DNA from: Calliopsis andreniformis
Lineage: Eukaryota > Arthropoda > Insecta > Hymenoptera > Andrenidae
Length of the DNA: 64,000 nt
Direction: 5' to 3'
Assembly: GCF_051401765.1 (NCBI RefSeq)
Contig: NW_027480594.1
Span: 558,001-622,000, forward strand
In this document: positions 37,990 through 50,939 of the stretch, piece by piece
Numbering within the stretch: position 1 is the first letter of the stretch
How the letters are laid out: the number at the start of each line of letters is the position of its first letter
Notes under the pieces: generated by a model
Told to the model about the DNA's origin: nothing
The model's input: only the letters and a program-made list of their open reading frames with translations
The model's database searches: none
Made by a program: the position numbers and the translations under genes

Positions 37990-40900
37990 AATACTCAATC
38001 CTCAATCCTCAATGTTCTATCCTCAATACGGAATCCTCAACCTTCAATCCTCAATCCTCAATCCTCAATCCCCAATCCTCAATCCTCAATCGTCAATCCT
38101 CAATCCTCGATCCTCAGTCCTCAATCTTCAAACCTCAATACTCAATCTGCAATCCTCAATCCTCAGTCCTCACTCCTCAATTCTCATTCTTCAATCCTCA
38201 ATACCGAATCCTCAATCTTCAATCCTCAATCCTCAATCGTCAATCTTCAATCCTGAATACTCAATCTTCAATACTCAATCCTCAATCCTCAATCCTCAAT
38301 CCTCATTCTTCAATCCTCAATACCCAATCCTCGATCTTCAATCCTCAATCCTCAATCCTCAATCCTCAATCCTCAATCCTCAATCCTCAATCTTCAATCC
38401 TCAGTCCCAAATCCTCAATCTTCAATACTCACTCCTCAATCCTCAATCTTCAATCCTCAATACTCAGTTTTCAATCCTCAATCTTCAATCCTCAATCCTC
38501 AATCTTCAATCCTCAATCCTCAATCCTCAATCCTCAATCCTCAATCTTCAACCCTCAATACCCAATCTTCAATCCTCTATCCTCAATCCTCAATCCTCAA
38601 TCCTCAATCCTCAATCCTCAATCCTCAAACGTCAATATTCAATCCTCAATACTCAATCTTCAATCCTCAATCCTCAATACTCAGTACTCAACCCTCAGTC
38701 CTCGTCCTCAATCCACAACGCTCAATCCTCGATCCTCATTCTTCAAACATCAATATTCAATCTTCAATCCTCAATCCTCAATCCTCAATACTCAATCCTC
38801 AATCCTCAATGTTCTATCCTCAATACGCAATCCTCAACCTTCTATCCTCAATCCTCAATCCTCAATCCTCAATCCTCAATCGTCAATCCTCAATCCTCAA
38901 TCCTCAGTCCTCAATCTTCAATCCTCAATACTCAATCTGCAATACTCAATCCTCAGTCCTCACTCCTCAATCCTCAATCCTCAATCCTCAATCCTCAATC
39001 CTCATTCTTCAATCCTCAACACCCAATCCTCAATCTTCAATCCTCAATCCTCAACACTCAATTCTCAATCCTCATTCCTCAATCCTCTGACCACAAACAT
39101 CAATACTCAACCCTCAGTCCTCGTCCTCAATCCACAACGCTCAATCCTCGATCCTCAATCTTCAAACATCAATATTCAATCTTCATTCCTCAATCCTCAA
39201 TCCTCAATACTCAATCCTCAATCCTCAATGTTCCATCCTCAATACCCAATCCTCAACCTTCAATCCTAGATCCTCAATCCTCAATCCTCAATCCTCATTC
39301 ATCAATCCTCAACACCCAATCCTCAATCTTCAATCCTCAATCCTCAATCCTCAATTCTCAATCCTCAATCCTCAGACCTCAAACATCAATACTCTACCCT
39401 CAGTCCTCGTCCTCAATCCACAACACTCAATCCTCGACCCATAATATTCAATCATCAATATTCACTCTTCAATACTCAATCCTCAATCCTCAATACTCAA
39501 TCCTCAATCCTCAATGGTCTATCCTCAATTCGCAATCCTCAGTCCTCAATCCTCAATCCTCAATCCTCAATCCTGAATCCTCAATCGTCAACCTTCAATC
39601 CTCAATACGCAATCGTCAATACTCAATCCTCAATACTCAATACTCAATCCTCATTCTTCAATCCTCAATACCCAATCCTCAATCTTCAATCCTCAATCCT
39701 CAATCCTCAATCCTCAATCCTCAATCCTCAATCTTCAGTCCTCAAACCTCAATCCTCAATCCTCAATCCTCAATCCTCATTCTTCAATCCTCAATACCCA
39801 ATCCTCGATCTTCAATCCTCAATCCTCAATCCTCAATCCTCAATCCTCAATCCTCAATCCTCAATCTTCAATCCTCAGTCCCAAATCCTCAATCTTCAAT
39901 ACTCACTCCTCAATCCTCAATCTTCAATCCTCAATACTCAGTTTTCAATCCTCAATCTTCAATCCTCAATCCTCAATCTTCAATCCTCAATCCTCAATCC
40001 TCAATCCTCAATACTCAATCCTCAATCCTCAATGTTCTATCCTCAATACGGAATCCTCAACCTTCAATCCTCAATCCTCAATCCTCAATCCCCAATCCTC
40101 AATCCTCAATCGTCAATCCTCAATCCTCGATCCTCAGTCCTCAATCTTCAAACCTCAATACTCAATCTGCAATCCTCAATCCTCAGTCCTCACTCCTCAA
40201 TTCTCATTCTTCAATCCTCAATACCGAATCCTCAATCTTCAATCCTCAATCCTCAATCGTCAATCTTCAATCCTGAATACTCAATCTTCAATACTCAATC
40301 CTCAATCCTCAATCCTCAATCCTCATTCTTCAATCCTCAATACCCAATCCTCGATCTTCAATCCTCAATCCTCAATCCTCAATCCTCAATCCTCAATCCT
40401 CAATCCTCAATCTTCAATCCTCAGTCCCAAATCCTCAATCTTCAATACTCACTCCTCAATCCTCAATCTTCAATCCTCAATACTCAGTTTTCAATCCTCA
40501 ATCTTCAATCCTCAATCCTCAATCTTCAATCCTCAATCCTCAATCCTCAATCCTCAATCCTCAATCTTCAACCCTCAATACCCAATCTTCAATCCTCTAT
40601 CCTCAATCCTCAATCCTCAATCCTCAATCCTCAATCCTCAATCCTCAAACGTCAATATTCAATCCTCAATACTCAATCTTCAATCCTCAATCCTCAATAC
40701 TCAGTACTCAACCCTCAGTCCTCGTCCTCAATCCACAACGCTCAATCCTCGATCCTCATTCTTCAAACATCAATATTCAATCTTCAATCCTCAATCCTCA
40801 ATCCTCAATACTCAATCCTCAATCCTCAATGTTCTATCCTCAATACGCAATCCTCAACCTTCTATCCTCAATCCTCAATCCTCAATCCTCAATCCTCAAT

Positions 40901-42017
40901 CGTCAATCCTCAATCCTCAATCCTCAGTCCTCAATCTTCAATCCTCAATACTCAATCTGCAATACTCAATCCTCAGTCCTCACTCCTCAATCCTCAATCC
41001 TCAATCCTCAATCCTCAATCCTCATTCTTCAATCCTCAACACCCAATCCTCAATCTTCAATCCTCAATCCTCAACACTCAATTCTCAATCCTCATTCCTC
41101 AATCCTCTGACCACAAACATCAATACTCAACCCTCAGTCCTCGTCCTCAATCCACAACGCTCAATCCTCGATCCTCAATCTTCAAACATCAATATTCAAT
41201 CTTCATTCCTCAATCCTCAATCCTCAATACTCAATCCTCAATCCTCAATGTTCCATCCTCAATACCCAATCCTCAACCTTCAATCCTAGATCCTCAATCC
41301 TCAATCCTCAATCCTCATTCATCAATCCTCAACACCCAATCCTCAATCTTCAATCCTCAATCCTCAATCCTCAATTCTCAATCCTCAATCCTCAGACCTC
41401 AAACATCAATACTCTACCCTCAGTCCTCGTCCTCAATCCACAACACTCAATCCTCGACCCATAATATTCAATCATCAATATTCACTCTTCAATACTCAAT
41501 CCTCAATCCTCAATACTCAATCCTCAATCCTCAATGGTCTATCCTCAATTCGCAATCCTCAGTCCTCAATCCTCAATCCTCAATCCTCAATCCTGAATCC
41601 TCAATCGTCAACCTTCAATCCTCAATACGCAATCGTCAATACTCAATCCTCAATACTCAATACTCAATCCTCATTCTTCAATCCTCAATACCCAATCCTC
41701 AATCTTCAATCCTCAATCCTCAATCCTCAATCCTCAATCCTCAATCCTCAATCTTCAGTCCTCAAACCTCAATCCTCAATCCTCAATCCTCAATCCTCAT
41801 TCTTCAATCCTCAATACCCAATCCTCGATCTTCAATCCTCAATCCTCAATCCTCAATCCTCAATCCTCAATCCTCAATCCTCAATCTTCAATCCTCAGTC
41901 CCAAATCCTCAATCTTCAATACTCACTCCTCAATCCTCAATCTTCAATCCTCAATACTCAGTTTTCAATCCTCAATCTTCAATCCTCAATCCTCAATCTT
42001 CAATCCTCAATCCTCAA
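37990..42017 (+). repeat. 2,020-bp tandem duplication within B-ii
   Basis: The ATGTTCTATCCTCAATACGG landmark occurs at 38,012 and 40,032. Other pairs are 38,809/40,829 and the TGACCAC landmark near 39,088 and 41,108. The period is 2,020 bp, 286 heptamers plus three hexamers (CTCGTC near 38,701, 39,121 and 39,406). The junction lies in a CTCAATC run at about 39,985-40,010. A further step of 1,474 bp leads to the TGACCAC copy at 42,582, so the B-i duplication is nested within this one. Confidence 0.87.
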
Positions 42018-42581
42018 TCCTCAATCCTCAATCCTCAATCTTCAACCCTCAATACCCAATCTTCAATCCTCTATCCTCAATCCTCAATCCTCAATCCTCA
42101 ATCCTCAATCCTCAATCCTCAAACGTCAATATTCAATCCTCAATACTCAATCTTCAATCCTCAATCCTCAATACTCAGTACTCAACCCTCAGTCCTCGTC
42201 CTCAATCCACAACGCTCAATCCTCGATCCTCATTCTTCAAACATCAATATTCAATCTTCAATCCTCAATCCTCAATCCTCAATACTCAATCCTCAATCCT
42301 CAATGTTCTATCCTCAATACGCAATCCTCAACCTTCAATCCTCAATCCTCAATCCTCAATCCTCAATCCTCAATCGTCAATCCTCAATCCTCAATCCTCA
42401 GTCCTCAATCTTCAATCCTCAATACTCAATCTGCAATACTCAATCCTCAGTCCTCACTCCTCAATCCTCAATCCTCAATCCTCAATCCTCAATCCTCATT
42501 CTTCAATCCTCAACACCCAATCCTCAATCTTCAATCCTCAATCCTCAACACTCAATTCTCAATCCTCATTCCTCAATCCTC

Positions 42582-45009
42582 TGACCACAAACATCAATAC
42601 TCAACCCTCAGTCCTCGTCCTCAATCCACAACGCTCAATCCTCGATCCTCAATCTTCAAACATCAATATTCAATCTTCATTCCTCAATCCTCAATCCTCA
42701 ATACTCAATCCTCAATCCTCAATGTTCTATCCTCAATACCCAATCCTCAACCTTCAATCCTAGATCCTCAATCCTCAATCCTCAATCCTCATTCATCAAT
42801 CCTCAACACCCAATCCTCAATCTTCAATCCTCAATCCTCAATCCTCAATTCTCAATCCTCAATCCTCAGACCTCAAACATCAATACTCTACCCTCAGTCC
42901 TCGTCCTCAATCCACAACACTCAATCCTCGACCCATAATATTCAATCATCAATATTCACTCTTCAATACTCAATCCTCAATCCTCAATACTCAATCCTCA
43001 ATCCTCAATGGTCTATCCTCAATTCGCAATCCTCAGTCCTCAATCCTCAATCCTCAATCCTCAATCCTGAATCCTCAATCGTCAACCTTCAATCCTCAAT
43101 ACTCAATCGTCAATACTCAATCCTCAATACTCAATACTCAATCCTCATTCTTCAATCCTCAATACCCAATCCTCAATCTTCAATCCTCAATCCTCAATCC
43201 TCAATCCTCAATCCTCAATCCTCAATCTTCAGTCCTCAAACCTCAATCCTCAATCCTCAAACCTCAATCCTCAATCCTCAATCCTCAATCTTCAATCCTC
43301 AATACTCAATCTTCAATCCTCAATCATCAATCCTCAATCCTCAATCCTCAATCCTCAATCCTCAATCGTCAGTCTTCAATCCTGAATACTCAATCTTCAA
43401 TACTCAATCCTCAATCCTCAATCCTCAATCCTCATTCTTCAATCCTCAATACCCAATCCTCAATCTTCAATCCTCAATCCTCAATCCTCAATACTCAATC
43501 CTCAATCCTCAATCCTCAATCATCAATCTTCAATCCTCAGTCCCAAATCCTCAATCTTCAATACTCACTCCTCAATCCTCAATCTTCAATCCTCGATACT
43601 CAGTATTCAATCCTCAATCCTCCATCCTCAATCCTCAATCCTCAATCCTCATTCTTCAATCCTCAATACCCAATCCTCAATCTTCAATCCTCAATCCTCA
43701 ATCCTCAATTCTCAATCCTCAACCCTCAATCCTCAATCCTCAATCCTCAATCCTCATTCTTCAATCCTCAACACACAGTCCTCAATCTTCAATCCTCAAT
43801 CCTCAACCCTCAATTCTCAATCCTCATTGCTCAATCCTCAGACATCAAACATCAATACTCAACCCTCAGTCCTCGTCCTCAATCCACAACGCTCAATCCT
43901 CGATCCTCAATCTTCAAACATCAATATTCAATCTTCAATCCTCTATCCTCAATCCTCAATACTCAATCCTCAATCCTCAATGTTCTATCCTCAATACGCA
44001 ATCCTCAACCTTCAATCCTAAATCCTCAATCCTCAATCCTCAATCCTCATTCATCAATCCTCAACACCCAATCCTCAATCTTCAATCCTCAATCCTCAAT
44101 CCTCAATTCTCAATCCTCAGTCCTCAATCCTCAGACCTCAAACATCAATACTCTACCCTCAGTCCTCGTCCTCAATCCACAACACTCAATCCTCGATCCT
44201 CAATATTCAATCATCAATATTCAATCTTCAATCCTCAATCCTCAATCCTTAATACTCAATCCTCAATCCTCAATGTTCTATCCTCAATACGCAATCCTCA
44301 GTCCTCAATCCTCAATCCTCAATCCTCAATCCTGAATCCTCAATCGTCAATCTTCAATCCTCAATACTCAATCGTCAATACTCAATCCTCAATACTGAAT
44401 ACTCAATCCTCATTCTTCAATCCTCAATACCCAATCCTCAATCTTCAATCCTCAATCCTCAATCCTCAATCCTCAATCCTCAATCCTCAATCTTCAATCC
44501 TCAATCCTCAATCCTCAATCCTCAATCGTCAATCTTCAATCCTCAATACTCAATCTTCAATCCTCAATCCTCAATCCTCAATTCTCAATCCTCATTCTTC
44601 AATCCTCAATACCCAATCCTCAATCTTCAATCCTCAATACTCAGTCTTCAATCCTCAATCCTCAATCCTCAATCCTCAATCCTCAATCCTCATTCTTCAA
44701 TCCTCAATACCCAATCCCCAATCTTCAATCCTCAATAGTCAATCTTCAATCCTCAATCCTCAATCCTCAATACTCAATACTCAATCCTCAATCGTCAATC
44801 CTCAATCGTCAATATTCATTCCTCAATACTCAATCTTCAATCCTCAATCCTCAATACTCAATACTCAACCGTCAGTCCTCGTCCTCAATCCACAACCCCC
44901 AATACTCAATCCTCAATCTTCAATTCTCAATCCTCAATCCTCAATCCTCAATCCTCAATCCTCGGTCGTCAAACCACAATCCTGAATCCTCAATCCTGAA
45001 TCCTCAACC
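42582..45009 (+). repeat. Family B module D, copy D-ii (84 bp shorter)
   Basis: At 2,428 bp it equals D-i minus 84 bp (12 heptamers). The loss is near 44,490-44,525, where D-i has CTCAAAC units and the ATCGATCC landmark. Private changes include CAGACATCAAAC near 43,841 and CTCTATCC near 43,941. Confidence 0.86.
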
Positions 45010-45163
45010 TTCAGCCCTCAGTCCTCAACAATCAGTTGTCAATCCTCAATCCTCAAGAGAATATCATCAATTCACAGTTTTCAATACTCAATACTCAATC
45101 TGCAATCTTCAAATCTCTATCCACAAACATCAATTCTCATCACTCAACCCTCAACACTCAGTA
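45010..45163 (+). repeat. E block, copy 10 (E3, in B-iii)
   Basis: First of the triplet. It keeps the CACAATCCTGAATCC lead-in that copies 6 and 8 lack. The unit just past its end is TTCCATC, a private change. Confidence 0.9.
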
Positions 45164-45512
45164 TTCCATCCTCAATCCTCAGTCCTCAATCCTCAATCCT
45201 CATTCTTCAATCCTCAATACCCAATCCTCAATCTTCAATCCTCAATCCTCAATCCTCAATTCTCAATCCTCTATCCTCAATCCTCAGACCTCAAACAGCA
45301 ATAGTCAACCCTCAGTCCTCGTCCTCAATCCACAACCATCAATCCTCAATCCTCAATCTTCAATCATCAATATTCAATCTTCAGTCCTCAATCCTCAACC
45401 CTCAATCCTCAACACTCAATCCTCAATGTTCAATCCGCAATACCCAATCCTCAATCTTCTATCCGCAATACTCAATCCTCAATCCTCAATCCTCAATCCT
45501 CAATCCTCAATC

Positions 45513-45666
45513 TTCAGCCCTCAGTCCTCAACAATCAGTTGTCAATCCTCAATCCTCAAGAGAATATCATCAATTCACAGTTTTCAATACTCAATACTCA
45601 ATCTGCAATCTTCAAATCTCTATCCACAAACATCAATTCTCATCACTCAACCCTCAACACTCAGTA
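45513..45666 (+). repeat. E block, copy 11 (E3, in B-iii)
   Basis: Lies 503 bp after copy 10. Its lead-in is plain CTCAATC units, as in copies 6 and 8, which suggests those two derive from this position. Confidence 0.9.
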
Positions 45667-46225
45667 TTCAATCCTCAATCCTCAGTCCTCAATCCTCAAT
45701 CCTCATTCTTCAATCCTCAATACCCAATCCTCAATCTTCAATCCTCAATACTCAATCCTCAATTCTCAATCCTCTATCCTCAATCCTCAGACCTCAAACA
45801 GCAATAGTCAACCCTCAGTCCTCGTCCTCAATCCACAACCATCAATCCTCAATCCTCAATCTTCAATCATCAATATTCAATCTTCAGTCCTCAATCCTCA
45901 ACCCTCAATCCTCAACACTCAATCCTCAATGTTCAATCCGCAATACCCAATCCTCAATCTTCTATCCGCAATACTCAATACTCAATCCTCAATCCTCAAT
46001 CCTCAATCCTCAATCCTCAATCTTCAATCCTCAATACTCAATCTTCAATCCTCAATACTCAATCCTCAATCCTCAATCCTCATTCTTCAACCCTCAACAC
46101 CCAATCCTCAATCTTCAATCCTCAATCCTCAATCCTCAATTCTCAATCCTCAATCCTCAATCCTCAATCCTCAATCCTCGGCCGTCAAACCACAATCCTG
46201 AATCCTCAATCCTGAATCCTCAACC

Positions 46226-46379
46226 TTCAGCCCTCAGTCCTCAACTATCAGTTGTCAATCCTCAATCCTCAAGAGAATATCATCAATTCACAGCTTTCAA
46301 TACTCAATACTCAATCTGCAATCTTCAAATCTCTATCCACAAACATCAATTCTCATCACTCAACCCTCAACACTCAGTA
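46226..46379 (+). repeat. E block, copy 12 (E4, in B-iii)
   Basis: Lies 713 bp after copy 11, one heptamer more than the 706 bp in the other modules. Confidence 0.9.
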
Positions 46380-47533
46380 TTCAATCCTCAATCCTCAGTC
46401 CTCAATCCTCAATCCTCATTCTTCAATCCTCAATACCCAATCCTCAATCTTCAATCCTCAATCCTCAATCCTCAATTCTCAATCCTCTATCCTCAATCCT
46501 CAGACCTCAAACAGCAATAGTCAACCCTCAGTCCTCGTCCTCAATCCACAACCATCAATCCTCAATCCTCAATCTTCAATCATCAATATTCAATCTTCAG
46601 TCCTCAATCCTCAACCCTCAATCCTCAACACTCAATCCTCAATGTTCAATCCGCAATACCCAATCCTCAATCTTCTATCCGCAATACTCAATCCTCAATC
46701 CTCAATCCTCAATCCTCAATCCTCAATCTTCAATCCTCAATACTCAATCTTCAATCCTCAATACTCAATCCTCAACCCTCAATCCTCATTCTTCAACCCT
46801 CAACACCCAATCCTCAATCTTCAATCCTCAATCCTCAATCCTCAATTCTCAATCCTCAATTCTCAATACTCAGACCTCAATCCTCAATCGTCAATCTTCA
46901 ATCCTAAATACTCAATCGTCAATACTCAATCCTCAATACTCAATACTCAATCCTCATTCTTCAATACTCAATACTCAATCTTCAATCCTGAATCCTCAAT
47001 CATCAACCCTCAATCCTCAATCCTCAATCGTCAATCTTCAATCCTCAGTACTCAATCGTCGATACTCAATCCTCAATACTCAATACTCAATCCTCATTCC
47101 TCAATCCTCAATACCCAATCCTCAATCTTCAATCCTCAATCCTCAATCCTCAATCCTCAATCCTCAATCCTCAATCCTCAATCCTCAATCTTCAATCCTC
47201 AGTCCCAAATCCTCAATCTTCAATACTCACTCCTCAATCCTCAATGTTCGATCCTCAATACTCAGTATTCAATCCTCAATCCTCCATCCTCAATCCTCAA
47301 TCCTCAATCCTCATTCTTCAATCCTCAATACCCAATCCTCAATCTTCAATCCTCAATCCTCAATCCTCAATTCTCAATCCTCAACCCTCAATCCTCAATC
47401 CTCAATCCTCAATCCTCAATGTTCAATCCGCAATACCCAATCCTCAATCTTCTATCCGCAATCCTCAATCCTCAATCCTCAATCCTCAATCCTCAATCCT
47501 CAATCCTCAATCCTCAATCCTCAATCCTCAATC

Positions 47534-50500
47534 CTCAGACCTCAATCGTCAATCTTCAATCCTCAATACTCAATCCTCAATCCTCAATCCCCAATCCTCA
47601 ACCGTCAATCCTCAATCCTCAATCCTCAGTCCTCAATCTTCAATCCTCAATCCTCAATCTTCAATCCTCAATCCTCAATCCTCAATCCTCAATCCTCAAT
47701 CCTCAATCTTCAATCCTCAAACCTCAATCCTCAATCCTCAATCCTCAATCTTCAATCCTCAATACTCAATCTTCAATCCTCAATCATTGATCCTCAATCC
47801 TCAATCCTCAATCCTCAATCCTCAATCGTCAATCTTCAATCCTCAATACTCAATCTTCATTCCTCAATCCTCAATCCTCAATCCTCAATCCTCAATCCTC
47901 GGTCGTCAAACCACAATCCTGAATCCTCAATCCTGAATCCTCAACCTTCAGCCCTCAGTCCTCAACAGTCAGTTGTCAATCTTCAATCCTAAAGAGAATA
48001 TCATCAATTCACAGTTTTCAATACTCAATACTCAATCTGCAATCTTCAAATCTCTATCCACAAACATCAATTCTCATCACTCAACACTCAACACTCAGTC
48101 TTCAATCCTCAATCCTCAGTCCTCAATCCTCAATCCTCATTCTTCAATCCTCAATACCCAATCCTCAATCTTCAATCCTCAATCCTCAATCCTCAATTCT
48201 CAATCCTCTATCCTCAATGCTCAGACCTCAAACAGCAATAGTCAACCCTCAGTCCTCGTCCTCAATCCACAACCATCAATCCTCAATCCTCAATCTTCAA
48301 TCCTCAATATTCAATCTTCAGTCCTCAATCCTCAATCCACAATACTCAACCCTCAATCCTCAATGTTCAATCCGCAATACCCAATCCTCAATCTTCTATC
48401 CGCAATCCTCAATCCTCAATCCTCAATCCTCAATCCTCAATCCTCAATCCTCAATCTTCAATCCCCAATACTCAATCTTCAATCCACAATACTCAATCCT
48501 CAATCCTCAATCCTCATTCTTCAATCCTCAACACCCAATCCTCAATCTTCAATCCTCAATCATCAATCCTCAATTCTCAATCCTCAATCCTCAATCCTCA
48601 GACCTTAAGCATCAATGCTCTACCCTCAGTCCTCGTCCTCAATCCACAACACTCAATCCTCGATCCTCAATCTTCAATCATCAATATTCAATCTTCAATC
48701 CTCAATCCTCAATCCTCATTACTCAATCCTCAATACGCAATCCTCAATCTTCAATCCTCTATCCTCAATCCTCAATCCTCAATCCTCAATCCTCAATCCT
48801 CAATCTTAATCTTCAATCGTCAGTACGCAACCTTCAATCCTCAATCCTCAATCCTCATTCCTCAATCCTCAATCTTCAGTACTCAATACTCAATCTTCAA
48901 TCCTCAATCCTCAATCCTCAATCCTCAATCCTCAATCCTCAATCATCAATCGCCAATCTTCAATCCTCAATACTCAATCGTCAATACTCAATCCTCAATA
49001 CTCAATACTCAATCCTCATTCTTCAATCCTCAATACACAATCCTCAATCCTCAATCCTCAATCCTCAATCCTCAATCCTCAATCTTCAACCCTCAAACCT
49101 CAATCCTCAATCCACAATCCTCATTCTTGAATCCTCAATACCCAATCCTCAATCTTCAATCCTCAATCTTCAATCCTCAATACTCAATCTTCAATCCTCA
49201 ATCCTCAATCCTCAATCCTCAATCCTCATTCTTCAATCCTCAACACCCAATCCTCAATCTCCAATCCTCAATCCTCAACCCTCAATTCTCAATCCTCATT
49301 CCTCAATCCTCAGACCTCAAACATCAATACTCAGCCCTCAGTCCTCGTCCTCAATCCACAACGCTCATTCCTCGATCCTCAATCCTCAATCATCAATATT
49401 CAATCTTCAATCCTCAATCCTCAATCCTCAATACTCAATCCTCAATCCTCAATGTTCTATCCTCAATACGGATTCCTCAACCTTCAATCCTCAATCCTCA
49501 ATCCTCAATCCTCAATCCTCAATCGTCAATCCTCAATCCTCGATCCTCAGTCCTCAATCTTCAAACCTCAATACTCAATCTGCAATCCTCAATCCTCAGT
49601 CCTCACTCCTCAATTCTCATTCTTCAATCCTCAATACCGAATCCTCAATCTTCAATCCTCAATCCTCAATCGTCAATCTTCAATCCTGAATACTCAATCT
49701 TCAATACTCAATCCTCAATCCTCAATCCTCAATCCTCATTCTTCAATCCTCAATACCCAATCCTCGATCTTCAATCCTCAATCCTCAATCCTCAATCCTC
49801 AATCCTCAATCCTCAATCCTCAATCTTCAATCCTCAGTCCCAAATCCTCAATCTTCAATACTCACTCCTCAATCCTCAATCTTCAATCCTCAATACTCAG
49901 TTTTCAATCCTCAATCTTCAATCCTCAATACTCAATCTGCAATCCTCAATCCTCAGTCCTCACTCCTCAATCCTCATTCTTCAATCCTCAATACCGAATC
50001 CTCAATCTGCAATCCTCAACCCTCAATCCTCAATCCTCAATCCTCAATCCTCAATCCTCAATCCTCATTCTTCAATCCTCAACACCCAATCCTCAATCTT
50101 CAGTCCTCAACCCTCAACCCTCAATTCTCAATCCTCATTCCTCAATCCTCAGACCACAAACATCAATACTCAACCCTCAGTCCTCGTCCTCAATCCACAA
50201 CGCTCAATCCTCGATCCTCAATCTTCAAACATCAATATTCAATCTTCAATCCTCAATCCTCAATCCCCGATCCTCAATCCTCATTCTTCAATCCTCAATA
50301 CCCAATCCTCAATCTTCAATCCTCAATCCTCAATCCTCAATCCTCAATCTTCAATCCTCAATCCTCAATCCTCAATCCTCAATCCTCAATCTTCAACCCT
50401 CAATACCCAATCTTCAATCCTCTATCCTCAATCCTCAATCCTCAATCCTCAATACTCAATCCTCAATCCTCAATCCTCAAACGTCAATATTCAATCCTCA

Positions 50501-50939
50501 ATACTCAATCTTCAATCCTCAATCCTCAATACTCAGTACTCAACCCTCAGTCCTCGTCCTCAATCCACAACGCTCAATCCTCGATCCTCATTCTTCAAAC
50601 ATCAATATTCAATCTTCAATCCTCAATCCTCAATCCTCAATACTCAATCCTCAATCCTCAATGTTCTATCCTCAATACGCAATCCTCAACCTTCAATCCT
50701 CAATCCTCAATCCTCAATCCTCAATCCTCAATCGTCAATCCTCAATCCTCAATCCTCAGTCCTCAATCTTCAATCCTCAATACTCAATCTGCAATACTCA
50801 ATCCTCAGTCCTCACTCCTCAATCCTCGATCCTCAATCCTCAATCCTCAATCCTCATTCTTCAATCCTCAACACCCAATCCTCAATCTTCAATCCTCAAT
50901 CCTCAACACTCAATTCTCAATCCTCATTCCTCAATCCTC
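47534..50939 (+). repeat. Family B module C, copy 2
   Basis: The module is 3,406 bp, 49 bp longer than C1, and its landmarks lie at +25,913 from C1 up to about 24.4/50.4 kb. A few substitutions separate the copies: AATCATCAATCGCC near 48,945 for AGTCATCAATCGCC, TACGGATTCC at 49,468 for TACGGAATCC, and CAGACCACAAAC near 50,151 for CAGACAACAAAC. It joins directly to the indel-rich D2. Confidence 0.87.
47947..48100 (+). repeat. E block, copy 13 (E2, in C2)
   Basis: Lies 25,913 bp after copy 5, with the same E2 marks. Confidence 0.91.

Larger units (their letters stand above)
35995..42581 (+). repeat. Family B module B, copy B-ii (expanded)
   Basis: The first part repeats B-i at +7,079 almost perfectly. 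The only substitution I noticed is C to T at 37,129, opposite 30,050. The module is 6,587 bp, exactly 4,567 plus 2,020, because one internal segment is doubled. The near identity implies very recent duplication or strong homogenisation, or a duplicated assembly path. Confidence 0.88.
45010..47533 (+). repeat. Family B module B, copy B-iii (E-block triplet)
   Basis: Three E blocks lie at spacings of 503 and 713 bp, in place of the pair at 706 bp in B-i and B-ii. The extra block arises from a 503-bp partial duplication (71 heptamers plus one hexamer). The later part has CGATCCTCAATACTCAGTATT near 47,248 and then leads into C2. The module recurs as B-iv at +9,860, changing to +9,853 after the second E block. 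Confidence 0.85.
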
